64,000 bases of DNA from Lewinellaceae bacterium (lineage in GTDB: Bacteria > Bacteroidota > Bacteroidia > Chitinophagales > Saprospiraceae). The notes beneath the pieces were generated by a model, which did not search any database, had not been told where the DNA came from, and saw nothing but the letters and a program-made list of their open reading frames with translations. Of the stretch, positions 50,364-58,518 are shown piece by piece (the first letter of the stretch is position 1; the number at the start of each line of letters is the position of its first letter). The translations under genes and the position numbers were made by a program. Location of the stretch: assembly GCA_020636405.1 (NCBI GenBank), contig JACJXW010000004.1:1240001-1304000 (forward strand), given 5' to 3'.

Positions 50364-52247
50364 TCACAGCAGGTTGTATGTGATCAATAATCCCATTACG
50401 CCTATCACCACGAGGCTGCGCTTCAGCCGCAATGGCCTTTTCCGGAAGATCAGCGCCGCCATAATCAGCACCACCGCCAGGAAGGGCAAAAACCAGGCCA
50501 GCGGCCCGCTGCTCACTACTGCCGCGCCCAGGCCGGCAGTGATAAACAGCAGCCACAGTAGCCCGTAGCCCAGGGCGCGCCTGGTTATGGCCTTTGCTGA
50601 AAGCCGTTTCTCCTTGCCGGGCAATGTAAACGCCAAAAGCCAGATCAGCGCGAGATAGGGTAGGGCATAAAGCAGCAGGCGCTTCACCGGAGTGGTAATC
50701 AGGGCCGTGATGTCGAGTTCAGGCTCGGGCAGGGATTCGAAATATTCCTCGTCAAAGGCGCTGGCGAGCAGGGCCTTCCGGCCTTCCGGAGAGAGGCCCT
50801 CTACGGCTCCGGCTTCCTCCAGGCTGTTGAAAAAGCCATTTTCCCAACGGCGCTTCAGGATGGTTCTTGCCTCCTCCTCGCTCAGGCCCGGGACGGTGAG
50901 CAGGTCTTCCAATTCCGCCCGGTTGATGTCGAAGGTATAAACCGGTACCGTGATCGCCCCGAAAGCATCGAGGGCCAACAGGCGGTGCTCGTGGCCTTTT
51001 ACCAGTAGCCAGATCTCGGGGGGCAGGTAGCGATGGCTTTCGCCGAAAGCAGCCTGGAATATTTGTTCGATAGCTTCTTTTTCGTCCGGGAACGATTGGC
51101 AGTATCCCTCCAGGAAATCGAGCGCCTGAGCGCTGTTGGAGTGTTCGAAGGTGACAAAATCATGGAGGACAACGAATTCCTTGAGGTAGAGGTTCTGCCA
51201 GGGGCTGAAGAGCTCTTCAGGATTGCCGGCCTGCCGGGTGGTATCGTATAGGAACTGCCGGTAGAAGCTCGGCTCCCGGTAGATTCCCGGTAGCCTGCTG
51301 TCGAACAGGCGGGTGAAGAACAGGCTGACAGCTCCTTCGGTGGCCAATGCCTGCGGGCGGTTGCGGGGCTCGGAAGTAGGGTAGAGGCCGCTGTTGCGGA
51401 AAGTGAGGCGGTCCTCGGCGCTGCCTTTCTCCAGGGAGATGTTCTTGAAGCGCACCATTCCGTCGATGGCCTGCTCGTAGCGCTTGAGGTCTTCGAGTTG
51501 CTGGTACCACAGCACCATAGTGGCCTTGTAGTAGCCCAGCCGCAGGGGCCAGCGGAAATCGTGTTCAAAGCCGCGTTTCCAGCGGGGCTGTTTTTCCTGC
51601 ACCTTCCGGATGTCCGCCATGATCTCCGCCCTGATGCTGTCGTTCGGCTCGTAGCGGCGGGCGGCGTTCTCGATGTGCTCGGCGTAGCCTTCGTTGAAAG
51701 CAGTTCCGTAGTCGGTCATTACGGAGAAGTAGTGCATATCCACGCAGCGGGAGGTTTGCTCCCGGGTGGAGTCTGAACTCAGGAGCCGGTAGATCACGTG
51801 GCCCATCTCGTGAGGGTATAGCTGGGTGAAGGACATCAGCCGGCCGAGCGGGGCCTCCACCGTCTTTTCCACAATATCGACATAGGGCGTTTGGGGCATG
51901 GCCCCTACATCTTGCAGGTGAAAGCCGAAGCGGGCGTAGCCGCCCTGGTTCTGGGTCAGGGCGAGGTAGGCCGGCTCGATGGTTTCGCGTTCACCCTTGT
52001 TCCTGAGATATACCTGCGCCAGGAAATAGAGCTCGACGATCTCCCGGGCGAAGGTGTGGCCGACGGCCTGCCGGGCTTTTCGGTACAGCAGGGAGGTATC
52101 CGGTACGATGGCCATCTCCGGCAACCCGTCGATGGTTTCGCCGGTAGGCCGCAAGATGACGATGCGCCGGAGGCTGTCCGGCAGTGTGGGCTGGGACGAG
52201 GCCAGGAGCGGGAGGAGGAAGGCCAGGCAGGGGAGGAGTGCTTTCAT
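50364..52247 (-). CDS. Membrane metallopeptidase-like protein with helix-hairpin-helix
   Basis: 627 residues. Signal peptide (MKALLPCLAFLLPLLASSQP). A gluzincin-type site is visible: HEMGH (146-150) with a downstream NEGYAEHIE (185-193) that can supply the third ligand, so zinc peptidase activity is possible. Further on is a helix-hairpin-helix (FDINRAELEDLLTVPGLSEE, about 439-460) of the ComEA/DNA-binding type, then four C-terminal membrane segments (about 522-541, 558-578, 581-600, 611-626). I do not recognise the combination as a named family. It is convergent with the 50133 gene. Confidence 0.72.
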   Translation of the reverse strand: MKALLPCLAFLLPLLASSQPTLPDSLRRIVILRPTGETIDGLPEMAIVPDTSLLYRKARQAVGHTFAREIVELYFLAQVYLRNKGERETIEPAYLALTQNQGGYARFGFHLQDVGAMPQTPYVDIVEKTVEAPLGRLMSFTQLYPHEMGHVIYRLLSSDSTREQTSRCVDMHYFSVMTDYGTAFNEGYAEHIENAARRYEPNDSIRAEIMADIRKVQEKQPRWKRGFEHDFRWPLRLGYYKATMVLWYQQLEDLKRYEQAIDGMVRFKNISLEKGSAEDRLTFRNSGLYPTSEPRNRPQALATEGAVSLFFTRLFDSRLPGIYREPSFYRQFLYDTTRQAGNPEELFSPWQNLYLKEFVVLHDFVTFEHSNSAQALDFLEGYCQSFPDEKEAIEQIFQAAFGESHRYLPPEIWLLVKGHEHRLLALDAFGAITVPVYTFDINRAELEDLLTVPGLSEEEARTILKRRWENGFFNSLEEAGAVEGLSPEGRKALLASAFDEEYFESLPEPELDITALITTPVKRLLLYALPYLALIWLLAFTLPGKEKRLSAKAITRRALGYGLLWLLFITAGLGAAVVSSGPLAWFLPFLAVVLIMAALIFRKRPLRLKRSLVVIGVMGLLITYNLL

Positions 52248-52744
52248 GGTTTCGGTTTAAAAATTGCTGATTGTAACGTTTTGCATAGCTGCCCTGAAGA
52301 AGTGAACCCGGACCCCCCAAATACGCTGACCAGTTATGCGTCAGTGTATTTGGGCCGGAGACGTTACCCCAGTCAACTTGAGGAGACGCGGGTTTATCGT
52401 CTTCGACGCCAAAAAATTTTGGCGATCCCAATTAGCGTTGGCTTTTCGTCTCTGATCCGGGACAAACGTCATCGCAGCTACGCAATCCGTTATATTCAGA
52501 AAAATTGTAATTTCAGTAAGAGGGAAGCTCCAGCCTAATATATTGGATCAATGCCAGGCAATTTCCGGCCTGCGCGCCTTCTTTTTGTTAAGGGAAATTA
52601 AGTCGTCAAGGCGGCGTTCAAAAGAGGTAGGCAGGGGTTTTGGTGCGGTTGAATTAGCCCGAAAGGCGGGGATGGGCAGCATCCGCAATAAATCTGCCTG
52701 CCATGCTGGCACAGCAGGTGGCCCTGACAGTAATGGCCGGCAGG
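52248..52744. other. Non-coding gap with hairpins
   Basis: 497 bp between the metallopeptidase-like gene (minus, starts at 52247) and the esterase 3' end. CCAAATACGCTGAC (52317-52330) pairs with 52340-52353 with one wobble, and CGCCAAAA-AA-TTTTGGCG at 52407-52424 is a perfect palindrome. Larger open frames here are shadows or unsupported; no gene is called. Confidence 0.6.
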
Positions 52745-53569
52745 TTAATCAGAGGTTGTTTGCTTCCTGAAAAAGGCTTCAAAGAACAGCAGCTGGTATT
52801 GTACGGCTTCCCGCCAGTAGTCCCAGTTGTGGGCGCCGGGGCGCTCGATATAGGTATGGGGGATATTGCGGTAGTCCATTTCCTGTTTCAGGGCACGGTT
52901 GACATCGAGGAAAAAATCATCCTTACCGCAATCGAAGATGAGGGCAAGGGGGTGCTTTTTGCTGAGCAGGTGCAGCATGTTGACCACCGAGTTGTCTTCC
53001 CAGTTGTTGCGGTGGGTAGCATAGGGCCCCAGGCGTTGGGTGAGGCTCCAGTTGTCGGGAAAGGGGCGGAGGTCCATCCCTCCGCTCATACTGCCGGCGG
53101 CGCCCCAGATATCAGGGTGGCGGAAAGCCAGGTAGAAAGCGCCGTGGCCTCCCATACTCAGCCCGGTGATGGCGCGCCCTTCCCGGGTGGCAATAGTTTG
53201 GTAGGCGCTATCGATGTGGGAGACGAGCTCCCGGCTGATATAGGTTTCGTATCGGAAGGCAGTATCAATGGGGCTATCGAAATACCAGCTGGTAGTATCA
53301 CCATCCGGGCAGACGATGAGGACCTGGTATTGGTCGGCATATTCCTGGATTTCCGGCGCCCGGGTGATCCAGTTGACATGGCTGCCGTAAGCGCCATGCA
53401 GGAGGTAGAGGACGGGCAGGGGCGCGTCTTGGGCCGTTTCAGGATGAATGACGACGTTACTGATTTTTTTACTCATGGCCCGGCTGTAAACCTGCACGGT
53501 ATCTACGGTCGCCCCATAGGTGCAGGGAAGGGCAATTGCCCACAACAGAGAAAGAACAACTGTGCGCAT
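52745..53569 (-). CDS. Secreted esterase (PF00756-like alpha/beta hydrolase)
   Basis: 274 residues with a signal peptide (MRTVVLSLLWAIALPCTYG). The esterase_D-type fold has the oxyanion LLHGAYGSHVNW, nucleophile GLSMGGHGAFY (about Ser144), acid near FDCGKDDFF and the C-terminal histidine in RPGAHNWDYW. Complete Ser-Asp-His. Related proteins act on carbohydrate esters or S-formylglutathione, but the substrate here is unknown. It is transcribed downstream of tetR (74 bp) but its own promoter is not visible. Confidence 0.88.
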   Translation of the reverse strand: MRTVVLSLLWAIALPCTYGATVDTVQVYSRAMSKKISNVVIHPETAQDAPLPVLYLLHGAYGSHVNWITRAPEIQEYADQYQVLIVCPDGDTTSWYFDSPIDTAFRYETYISRELVSHIDSAYQTIATREGRAITGLSMGGHGAFYLAFRHPDIWGAAGSMSGGMDLRPFPDNWSLTQRLGPYATHRNNWEDNSVVNMLHLLSKKHPLALIFDCGKDDFFLDVNRALKQEMDYRNIPHTYIERPGAHNWDYWREAVQYQLLFFEAFFRKQTTSD

Positions 53570-53643
53570 AAAAGTGTGGTGGTTCTATTCTTTAGGAAAT
53601 GGTTTTTCACGTTATAGCTGGTAACGGCTTCTTTGCAAACCTT

Positions 53644-54288
53644 TCAGTTCTTGATCTGCTCCTTTAATAATTCTTCTCCTGCGATCCGTTCATACTCCTT
53701 CAGCCCTTTCTGCGTCAAATAGGGCGCCAGGCCGCCGAGGAAGGCGTTGAGATAATAGCGGATCACTTCCTCTCCCTTTTTATCAAAGTGGATCTCGGCG
53801 TTGGGGATCCAGTTGTCGCCCAGGATGAGCATGTTGGTGATAAGGTTGTCGTACAGGCCCGGTAGCCATTCCTCCCGCATCAGGCCCTGGGCGATGAGAT
53901 GCTGGAAGGCTTTGTGAAACTGCTCGCGCCGCAATTGCATCAGCACCCGGAATTTCTTCCGGATGGGATCGATCCGTCGGATGATCCGGACGAAATCCAG
54001 CAGCAGGAACCGATATTTGTACAGCAGGTGGAAAGTCGCTTCCGCCGATCTGATGAGATCTGCCAAACCGGCATCCGGTTGCTGGGAATGGGCCACCGGC
54101 CCTTCCAATTCCTCGATGAGCTGATCGTAAAGGGCTTCGATCAGGGCGTCCGTATTCTTATAGTGATAGCAGAGATTGCCGTGGCTGATACCAACCTCCT
54201 CGGCAATGCTTCGAACGGTTGCCTGGTCGGTGCCCAGTTCGTTGAACTGCCGTAGGGAGGTTTGCAGTATCCGTTCCCTGGTCTTCAT
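53644..54288 (-). CDS. TetR-family repressor
   Basis: 214 residues. The N-terminal HTH (LGTDQATVRSIAEEVGISHG, then NLCYHYKNTDALIEALYDQL) is the TetR signature; the C-terminal half is the helical ligand-binding domain. It is divergent from the 54430-55027 membrane genes, and a perfect 10+10-bp inverted repeat (54321-54350) sits between two -7 boxes. By the usual TetR logic it should repress both itself and the divergent genes until its unknown ligand binds. Confidence 0.92.
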   Translation of the reverse strand: MKTRERILQTSLRQFNELGTDQATVRSIAEEVGISHGNLCYHYKNTDALIEALYDQLIEELEGPVAHSQQPDAGLADLIRSAEATFHLLYKYRFLLLDFVRIIRRIDPIRKKFRVLMQLRREQFHKAFQHLIAQGLMREEWLPGLYDNLITNMLILGDNWIPNAEIHFDKKGEEVIRYYLNAFLGGLAPYLTQKGLKEYERIAGEELLKEQIKN

Positions 54289-54310
54289 TGTTCGACTAAT
54301 TTCATGAATT

Positions 54311-54366
54311 CAAAGATAAATTAATTTTAGAACACTTGTGCTAAAATTAAAAACCAGGTACCTTTG
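54311..54366. promoter_or_regulatory. Divergent promoters and TetR operator
   Basis: Plus direction: TTG at 54336-54338, 20 nt, TACCTTTG at 54359-54366, an exact Bacteroidota promoter for the 54430 gene. Minus direction: TATCTTTG (plus 54311-54318) for tetR. Between them lies the inverted repeat TTAATTTTAG (54321-54330), 10 nt, CTAAAATTAA (54341-54350), whose right half overlaps the TTG region of the plus promoter. It is the probable TetR operator. Confidence 0.75.
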
Positions 54367-54429
54367 TTCAAAATTTTTAGAGCCTTATTGCGGCTCGACC
54401 TGTTCTTCAACCTGAAATCATCCAAAACC

Positions 54430-54651
54430 ATGTCTGAACAACCCAATGACAATCAACCGCATGCCGACGCTTTGCAGACGGCCCGCCAAACGTATAATGC
54501 CTTCGACAATTTTGTCACCATCCGCGAGGACGATTCCACGCTGGTAATGGCGGGCAAACTGCTGCTGCGGTTCATCGGCATTTTCATTATGATATTGTTG
54601 TCGCCTTTTTTGGTCATCGGGCTGTTCATCGCATTTGCGGCTGTGTTATAG
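54430..54651 (+). CDS. Small membrane protein, TetR-regulated
   Basis: 73 residues. Start MSEQPNDNQPHADALQTARQ at 54430; TTG 54364 is rejected because it overlaps the promoter. A polar N-terminal half (residues 1-40, FDNFVTIREDD) precedes one strong membrane segment (FIGIFIMILLSPFLVIGLFI). No family recognised. First gene of a two-gene unit facing tetR, so probably a transport or detoxification helper. Confidence 0.7.
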   Translation: MSEQPNDNQPHADALQTARQTYNAFDNFVTIREDDSTLVMAGKLLLRFIGIFIMILLSPFLVIGLFIAFAAVL

Positions 54652-54661
54652 CCTCCTGAAC

Positions 54662-55027
54662 ATGAGCCTGATCACCATCATGCAGCAGGTTAAACCTTTC
54701 ACCCTGCTCCTTTTGCTCCTATTCCTCATCCACCAGCTCACCCAGAAGGTATTGGAGCTGCCGATCCCCTGGGCGGATAGCTATCTGGACCCTCTGCTGT
54801 GCATGCCCCTTCTGCTCGGGGGCTATCAGTTGGAGCAGCGCTGGCTGCTGGGGCGGGAGCGCTTATCCCTGGTTGAGGTGATGGCCATCACGGGCCTGTT
54901 GTCTTTTGTGTTCGAATACCTGTTTCCCCGTTTCTCTTCCGGTTTTACGGCCGACTGGAGGGATGTGGCCGCCTATTTTACGGGGGCGCTGTTATTTTAT
55001 CTGGCTCAGGAAAGAGGAGCAACTTAA
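54662..55027 (+). CDS. Small membrane protein, TetR-regulated unit
   Basis: 121 residues, three to four hydrophobic segments (FTLLLLLLFLIHQL near the start, LLCMPLLLGGYQL, MAITGLLSFVFEYLFP, VAAYFTGALLFYLA). Start MSLITIMQQV at 54662, 10 bp after the previous stop; the frame begins further upstream without support. No family recognised. Possibly a small transporter or membrane chaperone controlled with the preceding gene. Confidence 0.7.
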   Translation: MSLITIMQQVKPFTLLLLLLFLIHQLTQKVLELPIPWADSYLDPLLCMPLLLGGYQLEQRWLLGRERLSLVEVMAITGLLSFVFEYLFPRFSSGFTADWRDVAAYFTGALLFYLAQERGAT

Positions 55028-55178
55028 AGAAAATTTTAATTTTTTGTTAAGCTGTACACGATATCCGGCTGTTCAATCGTTAGCCAATCCGTTACTCTTT
55101 AGAACGCCCTCCCAAGTTAGTTTGCAAAAGCCTGAGATATCCCAAGCCGTTTTTCGTCACCAAAATAAAAGAATTGCA

Positions 55179-55646
55179 ATGAAGCGAATGCTCATCATCG
55201 CAGCTGTTGCCTGCCTGTTCGTTATTCAACTAACTGCCCAGGAAGAGGCGGTAGCCACCGGCGAGTGGCTCCTCAATATTGACGAGGCCAAACAGGCCGC
55301 TACCGAGAGAGGTGTGCCCATCCTGATGGTTTTCTCCGGTTCCGATTGGTGCCGCCCCTGCATACAGATGAAACAGGAAGTGTGGGATAACCCCGCTTTT
55401 GTGGAGTATGCCCAGGAATCTTTGGCCCTGTTGCGGCTGGATTTCCCCGCCCGTAAGAAAAACCAGCTTAGCCCAGAACAGACAGCGCACAATGAAGCCC
55501 TGGCCGAACAATACAATCCAAAGGGAGAATTTCCTGCCGCTGTGCTCATCGATCCTGAGGGAAAGGAAATTGCCCATTTCGGCTATAATTCCACCCTTTC
55601 CGCCCAGGATTACGTCGAATACCTCAAAGCACAGATCACCCAATGA
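55179..55646 (+). CDS. Exported thioredoxin-like protein
   Basis: 155 residues. Signal peptide (MKRMLIIAAVACLFVIQLTA). The thioredoxin fold has its redox pair as SDWCRPCIQMK (Cys-Arg-Pro-Cys) and the cis-Pro segment GEFPAAVLIDPEGKEIAHFG. The Cys pair means active disulfide exchange in the periplasm. The gene's stop overlaps the apbE start by 4 bp (ATGA), tying it to apbE, DUF4266 and DUF3570 in one operon, where it may keep a partner's cysteines reduced. Confidence 0.9.
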   Translation: MKRMLIIAAVACLFVIQLTAQEEAVATGEWLLNIDEAKQAATERGVPILMVFSGSDWCRPCIQMKQEVWDNPAFVEYAQESLALLRLDFPARKKNQLSPEQTAHNEALAEQYNPKGEFPAAVLIDPEGKEIAHFGYNSTLSAQDYVEYLKAQITQ

Positions 55647-56629
55647 GAACCTTTGCTGTGTTGATCCTGGCCTGGCTGGCAGCTTTCCCTTTAGGCGCCC
55701 AGCCTCAGGCCATTCACCGGGCCGTAAAGTTGATGGGCTGTGGTTTTGAATTCACCGCTATCCATGAGGATCCGGCCCTTGCCCGGCAGGCCATCGAGGC
55801 AGGCATTGCGGAAGTTAGCCGGATCGAACGCCTCATCTCTTCCTGGGATGAGCATTCTCAGACAAGCGCCATCAACCGAAATGCCGGTATACAGCCGGTA
55901 CAGGTAGACGATGAGCTCTTCCAGCTTATCCGCCGCAGCCTCAAGGTGTCGGGGATAACCAATGGTGCGTTCGACATTTCCTTTGCCGCCATCGAAAAGC
56001 TTTATCTGTTCAATGGTTCTGAAACGACCTTCCCCCCGGCAGAGGAAGTGGAGGGCTCTGTGGCGAAGATCAACTACCGCAACATCATTGTGAACCCGGA
56101 AAAGCACACGGCCTTTCTCAAAGAGGAGGGCATGCGCATCGGTTTCGGCGCCATTGGAAAGGGGTACGCCGCCAACCGTGCCCGTGCCGTCATGCAGTCC
56201 ATGGGCATCGCCAACGGGCTGGTCAATGCCTCGGGCGACCTCACCTGCTGGGGCAAACAGGAAGACGGCCGCAACTGGGGCATTGCTATCGCCGACCCTG
56301 ACGACAAGATGAAGGCTATTGCCTGGTTGCCCATCGGTGAAGGCGCCGTGGTCACCTCCGGAGATTACGAGAAGTACCTGATGGTGGACGGCAAGCGCTA
56401 TGCCCACATCATAGACCCGCGTACCGGATACCCCACAACCGGAATTAAGAGTGTGACCATTGTTTGCCCCGATGCCGAACTGGCGGATGCTCTGGCCACT
56501 TCTGTTTTTGTGCTCGGAAAAGAGGACGGCCTGGCTTTGATCGACCAACTCAAGGGCATTGAATGCCTCATCATTACGGAAGAGAATGAACTGGTGGGAT
56601 CAAAGGGCCTTCAGTTGCAGTATGAATGA
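55643..56629 (+). CDS. apbE: FAD:protein FMN transferase
   Basis: 328 residues with a signal peptide (VLILAWLAAFPLGAQ). ApbE family enzymes split FAD and attach FMN covalently to Thr or Ser of exported proteins. Family motifs: MGCGFEFTAIHEDP at the start, FDISFAAIEKL, FGAIGKGYAANRAR (FAD site), NASGDLTCWG and HIIDPRTGYPTTG with the Mg-binding Asp, ending LADALATSVFVLGK. It starts within the stop of the thioredoxin gene. A long hairpin (56638-56693) separates it from the DUF4266 gene. No flavinylation motif is seen in the operon's other proteins. Confidence 0.95.
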   Translation: MRTFAVLILAWLAAFPLGAQPQAIHRAVKLMGCGFEFTAIHEDPALARQAIEAGIAEVSRIERLISSWDEHSQTSAINRNAGIQPVQVDDELFQLIRRSLKVSGITNGAFDISFAAIEKLYLFNGSETTFPPAEEVEGSVAKINYRNIIVNPEKHTAFLKEEGMRIGFGAIGKGYAANRARAVMQSMGIANGLVNASGDLTCWGKQEDGRNWGIAIADPDDKMKAIAWLPIGEGAVVTSGDYEKYLMVDGKRYAHIIDPRTGYPTTGIKSVTIVCPDAELADALATSVFVLGKEDGLALIDQLKGIECLIITEENELVGSKGLQLQYE

Positions 56630-56637
56630 ATTATCAA

Positions 56638-56693
56638 TGGAGGTATGAATAAAAGAAACCGAAATATGTATATTTCGGCCTTTTATACCTCCA
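56638..56693 (+). terminator. Long hairpin between apbE and the DUF4266 gene
   Basis: Nested pairing: GGAGGTAT...AAAAG with CTTTT...ATACCTCC on the outside and CCGAAATAT (56659-56667) with ATATTTCGG (56670-56678) inside; CTTTT follows the inner stem. An intrinsic terminator or attenuator inside the operon, reducing expression of the last two genes. Confidence 0.6.
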
Positions 56694-56712
56694 ATAAATA
56701 GCCATCTACACC

Positions 56713-56934
56713 ATGCGAAACATTCCCACGCTCCTTCTGGCGTTTCTTCTGGCTGCCTTCCTCGGGCAGTCCTGCGTTTCCGTCAAGGAGTACCAGAAGA
56801 TGTACCTCAATGATGAGGACATGGCGCTAAGCCCCCGCTCTCTGGAGAGCTACGAAACCAATTTTCAATCATACCGCGAAGGTGCTGCCGGCGCCAACGG
56901 GGGAAAAGTAGGCGGAGGATGCGGATGCAACTAA
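56713..56934 (+). CDS. DUF4266 lipoprotein
   Basis: 73 residues. Lipobox (LGQSC, Cys21). The conserved DUF4266 features are visible: VSVKEYQKMYLNDEDMALSP and the C-terminal glycine/cysteine tail GGGCGCN. Function unknown. It overlaps the DUF3570 gene start (ATG 56925), and the shared tail cysteines could be partners of the upstream thioredoxin. The family is regularly found with DUF3570, ApbE and a thioredoxin, as here. Confidence 0.88.
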   Translation: MRNIPTLLLAFLLAAFLGQSCVSVKEYQKMYLNDEDMALSPRSLESYETNFQSYREGAAGANGGKVGGGCGCN

Positions 56935-58136
56935 CCAGACTGGCTGGGCTCGCTCTTTTGCTGGGCTTCAGCCTGACAGCCCTCGGCCAGGATCCCTTTC
57001 CGGAGCGCCGGGATACAAATGATATCAAAGCCCTGGATCCTGCAGAGGTGAACCTTTTGTTCAGTTATTACGAACAGGATGGGGATAACTCTCCCGTTAC
57101 CGGCGGAATTGGCACGGAGCAACTGACGGACTTTTCTTCCCGGATCATCGTTAAGATACCGATAAAAGAACGGTTGTCCCTCAGCGGAGAGGTAGGGTTC
57201 GATTCCTATTCCTCCGCTTCGACGGATAACATCGACCGCTATGTGTCCTCCGCATCCAGCAGCGATACCCGCATTTACGGTACCTTCGGGTTTGAGAAAA
57301 AACCGGAAGGCAAGAACAGCAGTTACGGCCTGAAACTGGGAGGGTCCAACGAGTATGACTACACCTCCCTTTCGGTGGGCGGCCACTATGCGCTGATCTC
57401 TGCGGACGGTAACCGGGAGCTGAACCTCACCGGGCAGGCCTTCATCGACCGCTGGCAGCTCATCTACCCGGAGGAACTGCGCCGTGGAGGGGCGCTCGTT
57501 CCTACCGATCAACGTCGGTCCTATAACCTCGGCCTCACCTACTCGCAGGTGATCAGCCGCAAACTACAGGCGAGCCTCTCGCTGGATGGTATCTATATGA
57601 CCGGGCTGCTTTCCACTCCCTTCCACCGGGTATACTTCCAGGAGCAGGCGCAGGCTCGGGTAGAACTGCTGCCGGACAACCGGCTCAAGCTGCCGGTAGG
57701 CATGCGCCTGAACTACTATGTGGCGGATTTTCTCGTCGCCCGCCTTTACTTCCGCTATTACTGGGACAGCTGGGGCATTCAGGCACAGACGGCCAGCCTG
57801 GAGTTACCCATCAAGATCAACCGTTTCTTTTCGGTTTATCCTTTCTACCGTTACCACAACCAAACTGCAGCCGACTATTTCCTGCCCTACAAGGAGCACA
57901 CCCTCAGTGAGGAGTTCTATACCTCCGATTACGACCTGGCGGCTTTGGACAGCCACACCTTCGGAATGGGGGTCCGCTACGCGCCGGTCAACGGCCTGGC
58001 GCGGATCAAATGGCCGGTAGGTAAAAAGAAGGGGGTCATGCTGCTGCGTGGGTTTGACCTGCGCTATGCCCATTATCAGCGGGCGCCCAGCTTGAAGGCG
58101 AATGTGGTGAGTTTGGGGTTGAACTTTACGTATTAG
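56925..58136 (+). CDS. DUF3570 family outer-membrane protein
   Basis: 403 residues. A signal peptide (LAGLALLLGFSLTALGQ) and regular aromatic-ended beta strands (SYGLKLGGSNEYDYTSLSVG, YYVADFLVARLYFRYYWDSW) point to an outer-membrane barrel of the DUF3570 family. ATG 56925 is favoured over 56919 by the GGAGG at 56914-56918 (6-nt spacing). The start overlaps the DUF4266 stop by 10 bp, showing translational coupling. It is the last gene of the thioredoxin-apbE-DUF4266-DUF3570 cluster. Confidence 0.9.
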   Translation: MQLTRLAGLALLLGFSLTALGQDPFPERRDTNDIKALDPAEVNLLFSYYEQDGDNSPVTGGIGTEQLTDFSSRIIVKIPIKERLSLSGEVGFDSYSSASTDNIDRYVSSASSSDTRIYGTFGFEKKPEGKNSSYGLKLGGSNEYDYTSLSVGGHYALISADGNRELNLTGQAFIDRWQLIYPEELRRGGALVPTDQRRSYNLGLTYSQVISRKLQASLSLDGIYMTGLLSTPFHRVYFQEQAQARVELLPDNRLKLPVGMRLNYYVADFLVARLYFRYYWDSWGIQAQTASLELPIKINRFFSVYPFYRYHNQTAADYFLPYKEHTLSEEFYTSDYDLAALDSHTFGMGVRYAPVNGLARIKWPVGKKKGVMLLRGFDLRYAHYQRAPSLKANVVSLGLNFTY

Positions 58137-58168
58137 CAAGCCGGAAATTCTCCTATCTTAGCTCAGCT

Positions 58169-58459
58169 ATGACGGTCAAAGCCTTTAAGGATTCTCTTCG
58201 CCAGGCCGCTCCTCCAGACGGCCTCAGCCCGTTACTTCAGGCCCTTTGGTATGAAGGCAAAGGCGACTGGCACACTGCCCACAACATCGCCCAGGACGTG
58301 CCCGGCCCCGACGGCTCCTGGGTGCACGCCTACCTGCACCGTGTAGAAGGCGATGATTGGAACGCCAACTACTGGTACCGCCGTGCCGGCCGCAGTATGC
58401 CCGGCCATTCCCTGAAGGAAGAATGGACGGTTTTGGTGGCGCATTTTCTTGGTCAATAA
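58169..58459 (+). CDS. Conserved-type small protein of unknown function
   Basis: 96 residues, soluble. Its pattern LLQALWYEGKGDWHTAHNIA, then SWVHAYLHRVEGDDWNANYW and YRRAGRSMPGH, is that of a widespread small hypothetical family in which HAYLHR and EGD..NA.YWYRRAG are the conserved parts. No catalytic role is known to me. Located 32 bp after DUF3570 and 59 bp before the M24 peptidase, same strand. Confidence 0.85.
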   Translation: MTVKAFKDSLRQAAPPDGLSPLLQALWYEGKGDWHTAHNIAQDVPGPDGSWVHAYLHRVEGDDWNANYWYRRAGRSMPGHSLKEEWTVLVAHFLGQ

Positions 58460-58518
58460 CGCCTGCTTCTGCGAACTTTTTCTTCTTTTTGTCCTTTAGC
58501 CCTTAAAATACCCTGACC

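Noticed and set aside
52248..52538. Protein gene in the 52.3-52.5 kb gap
   Set aside because: Open frames here run into the metallopeptidase-like gene in the wrong frame and lack domain matches.
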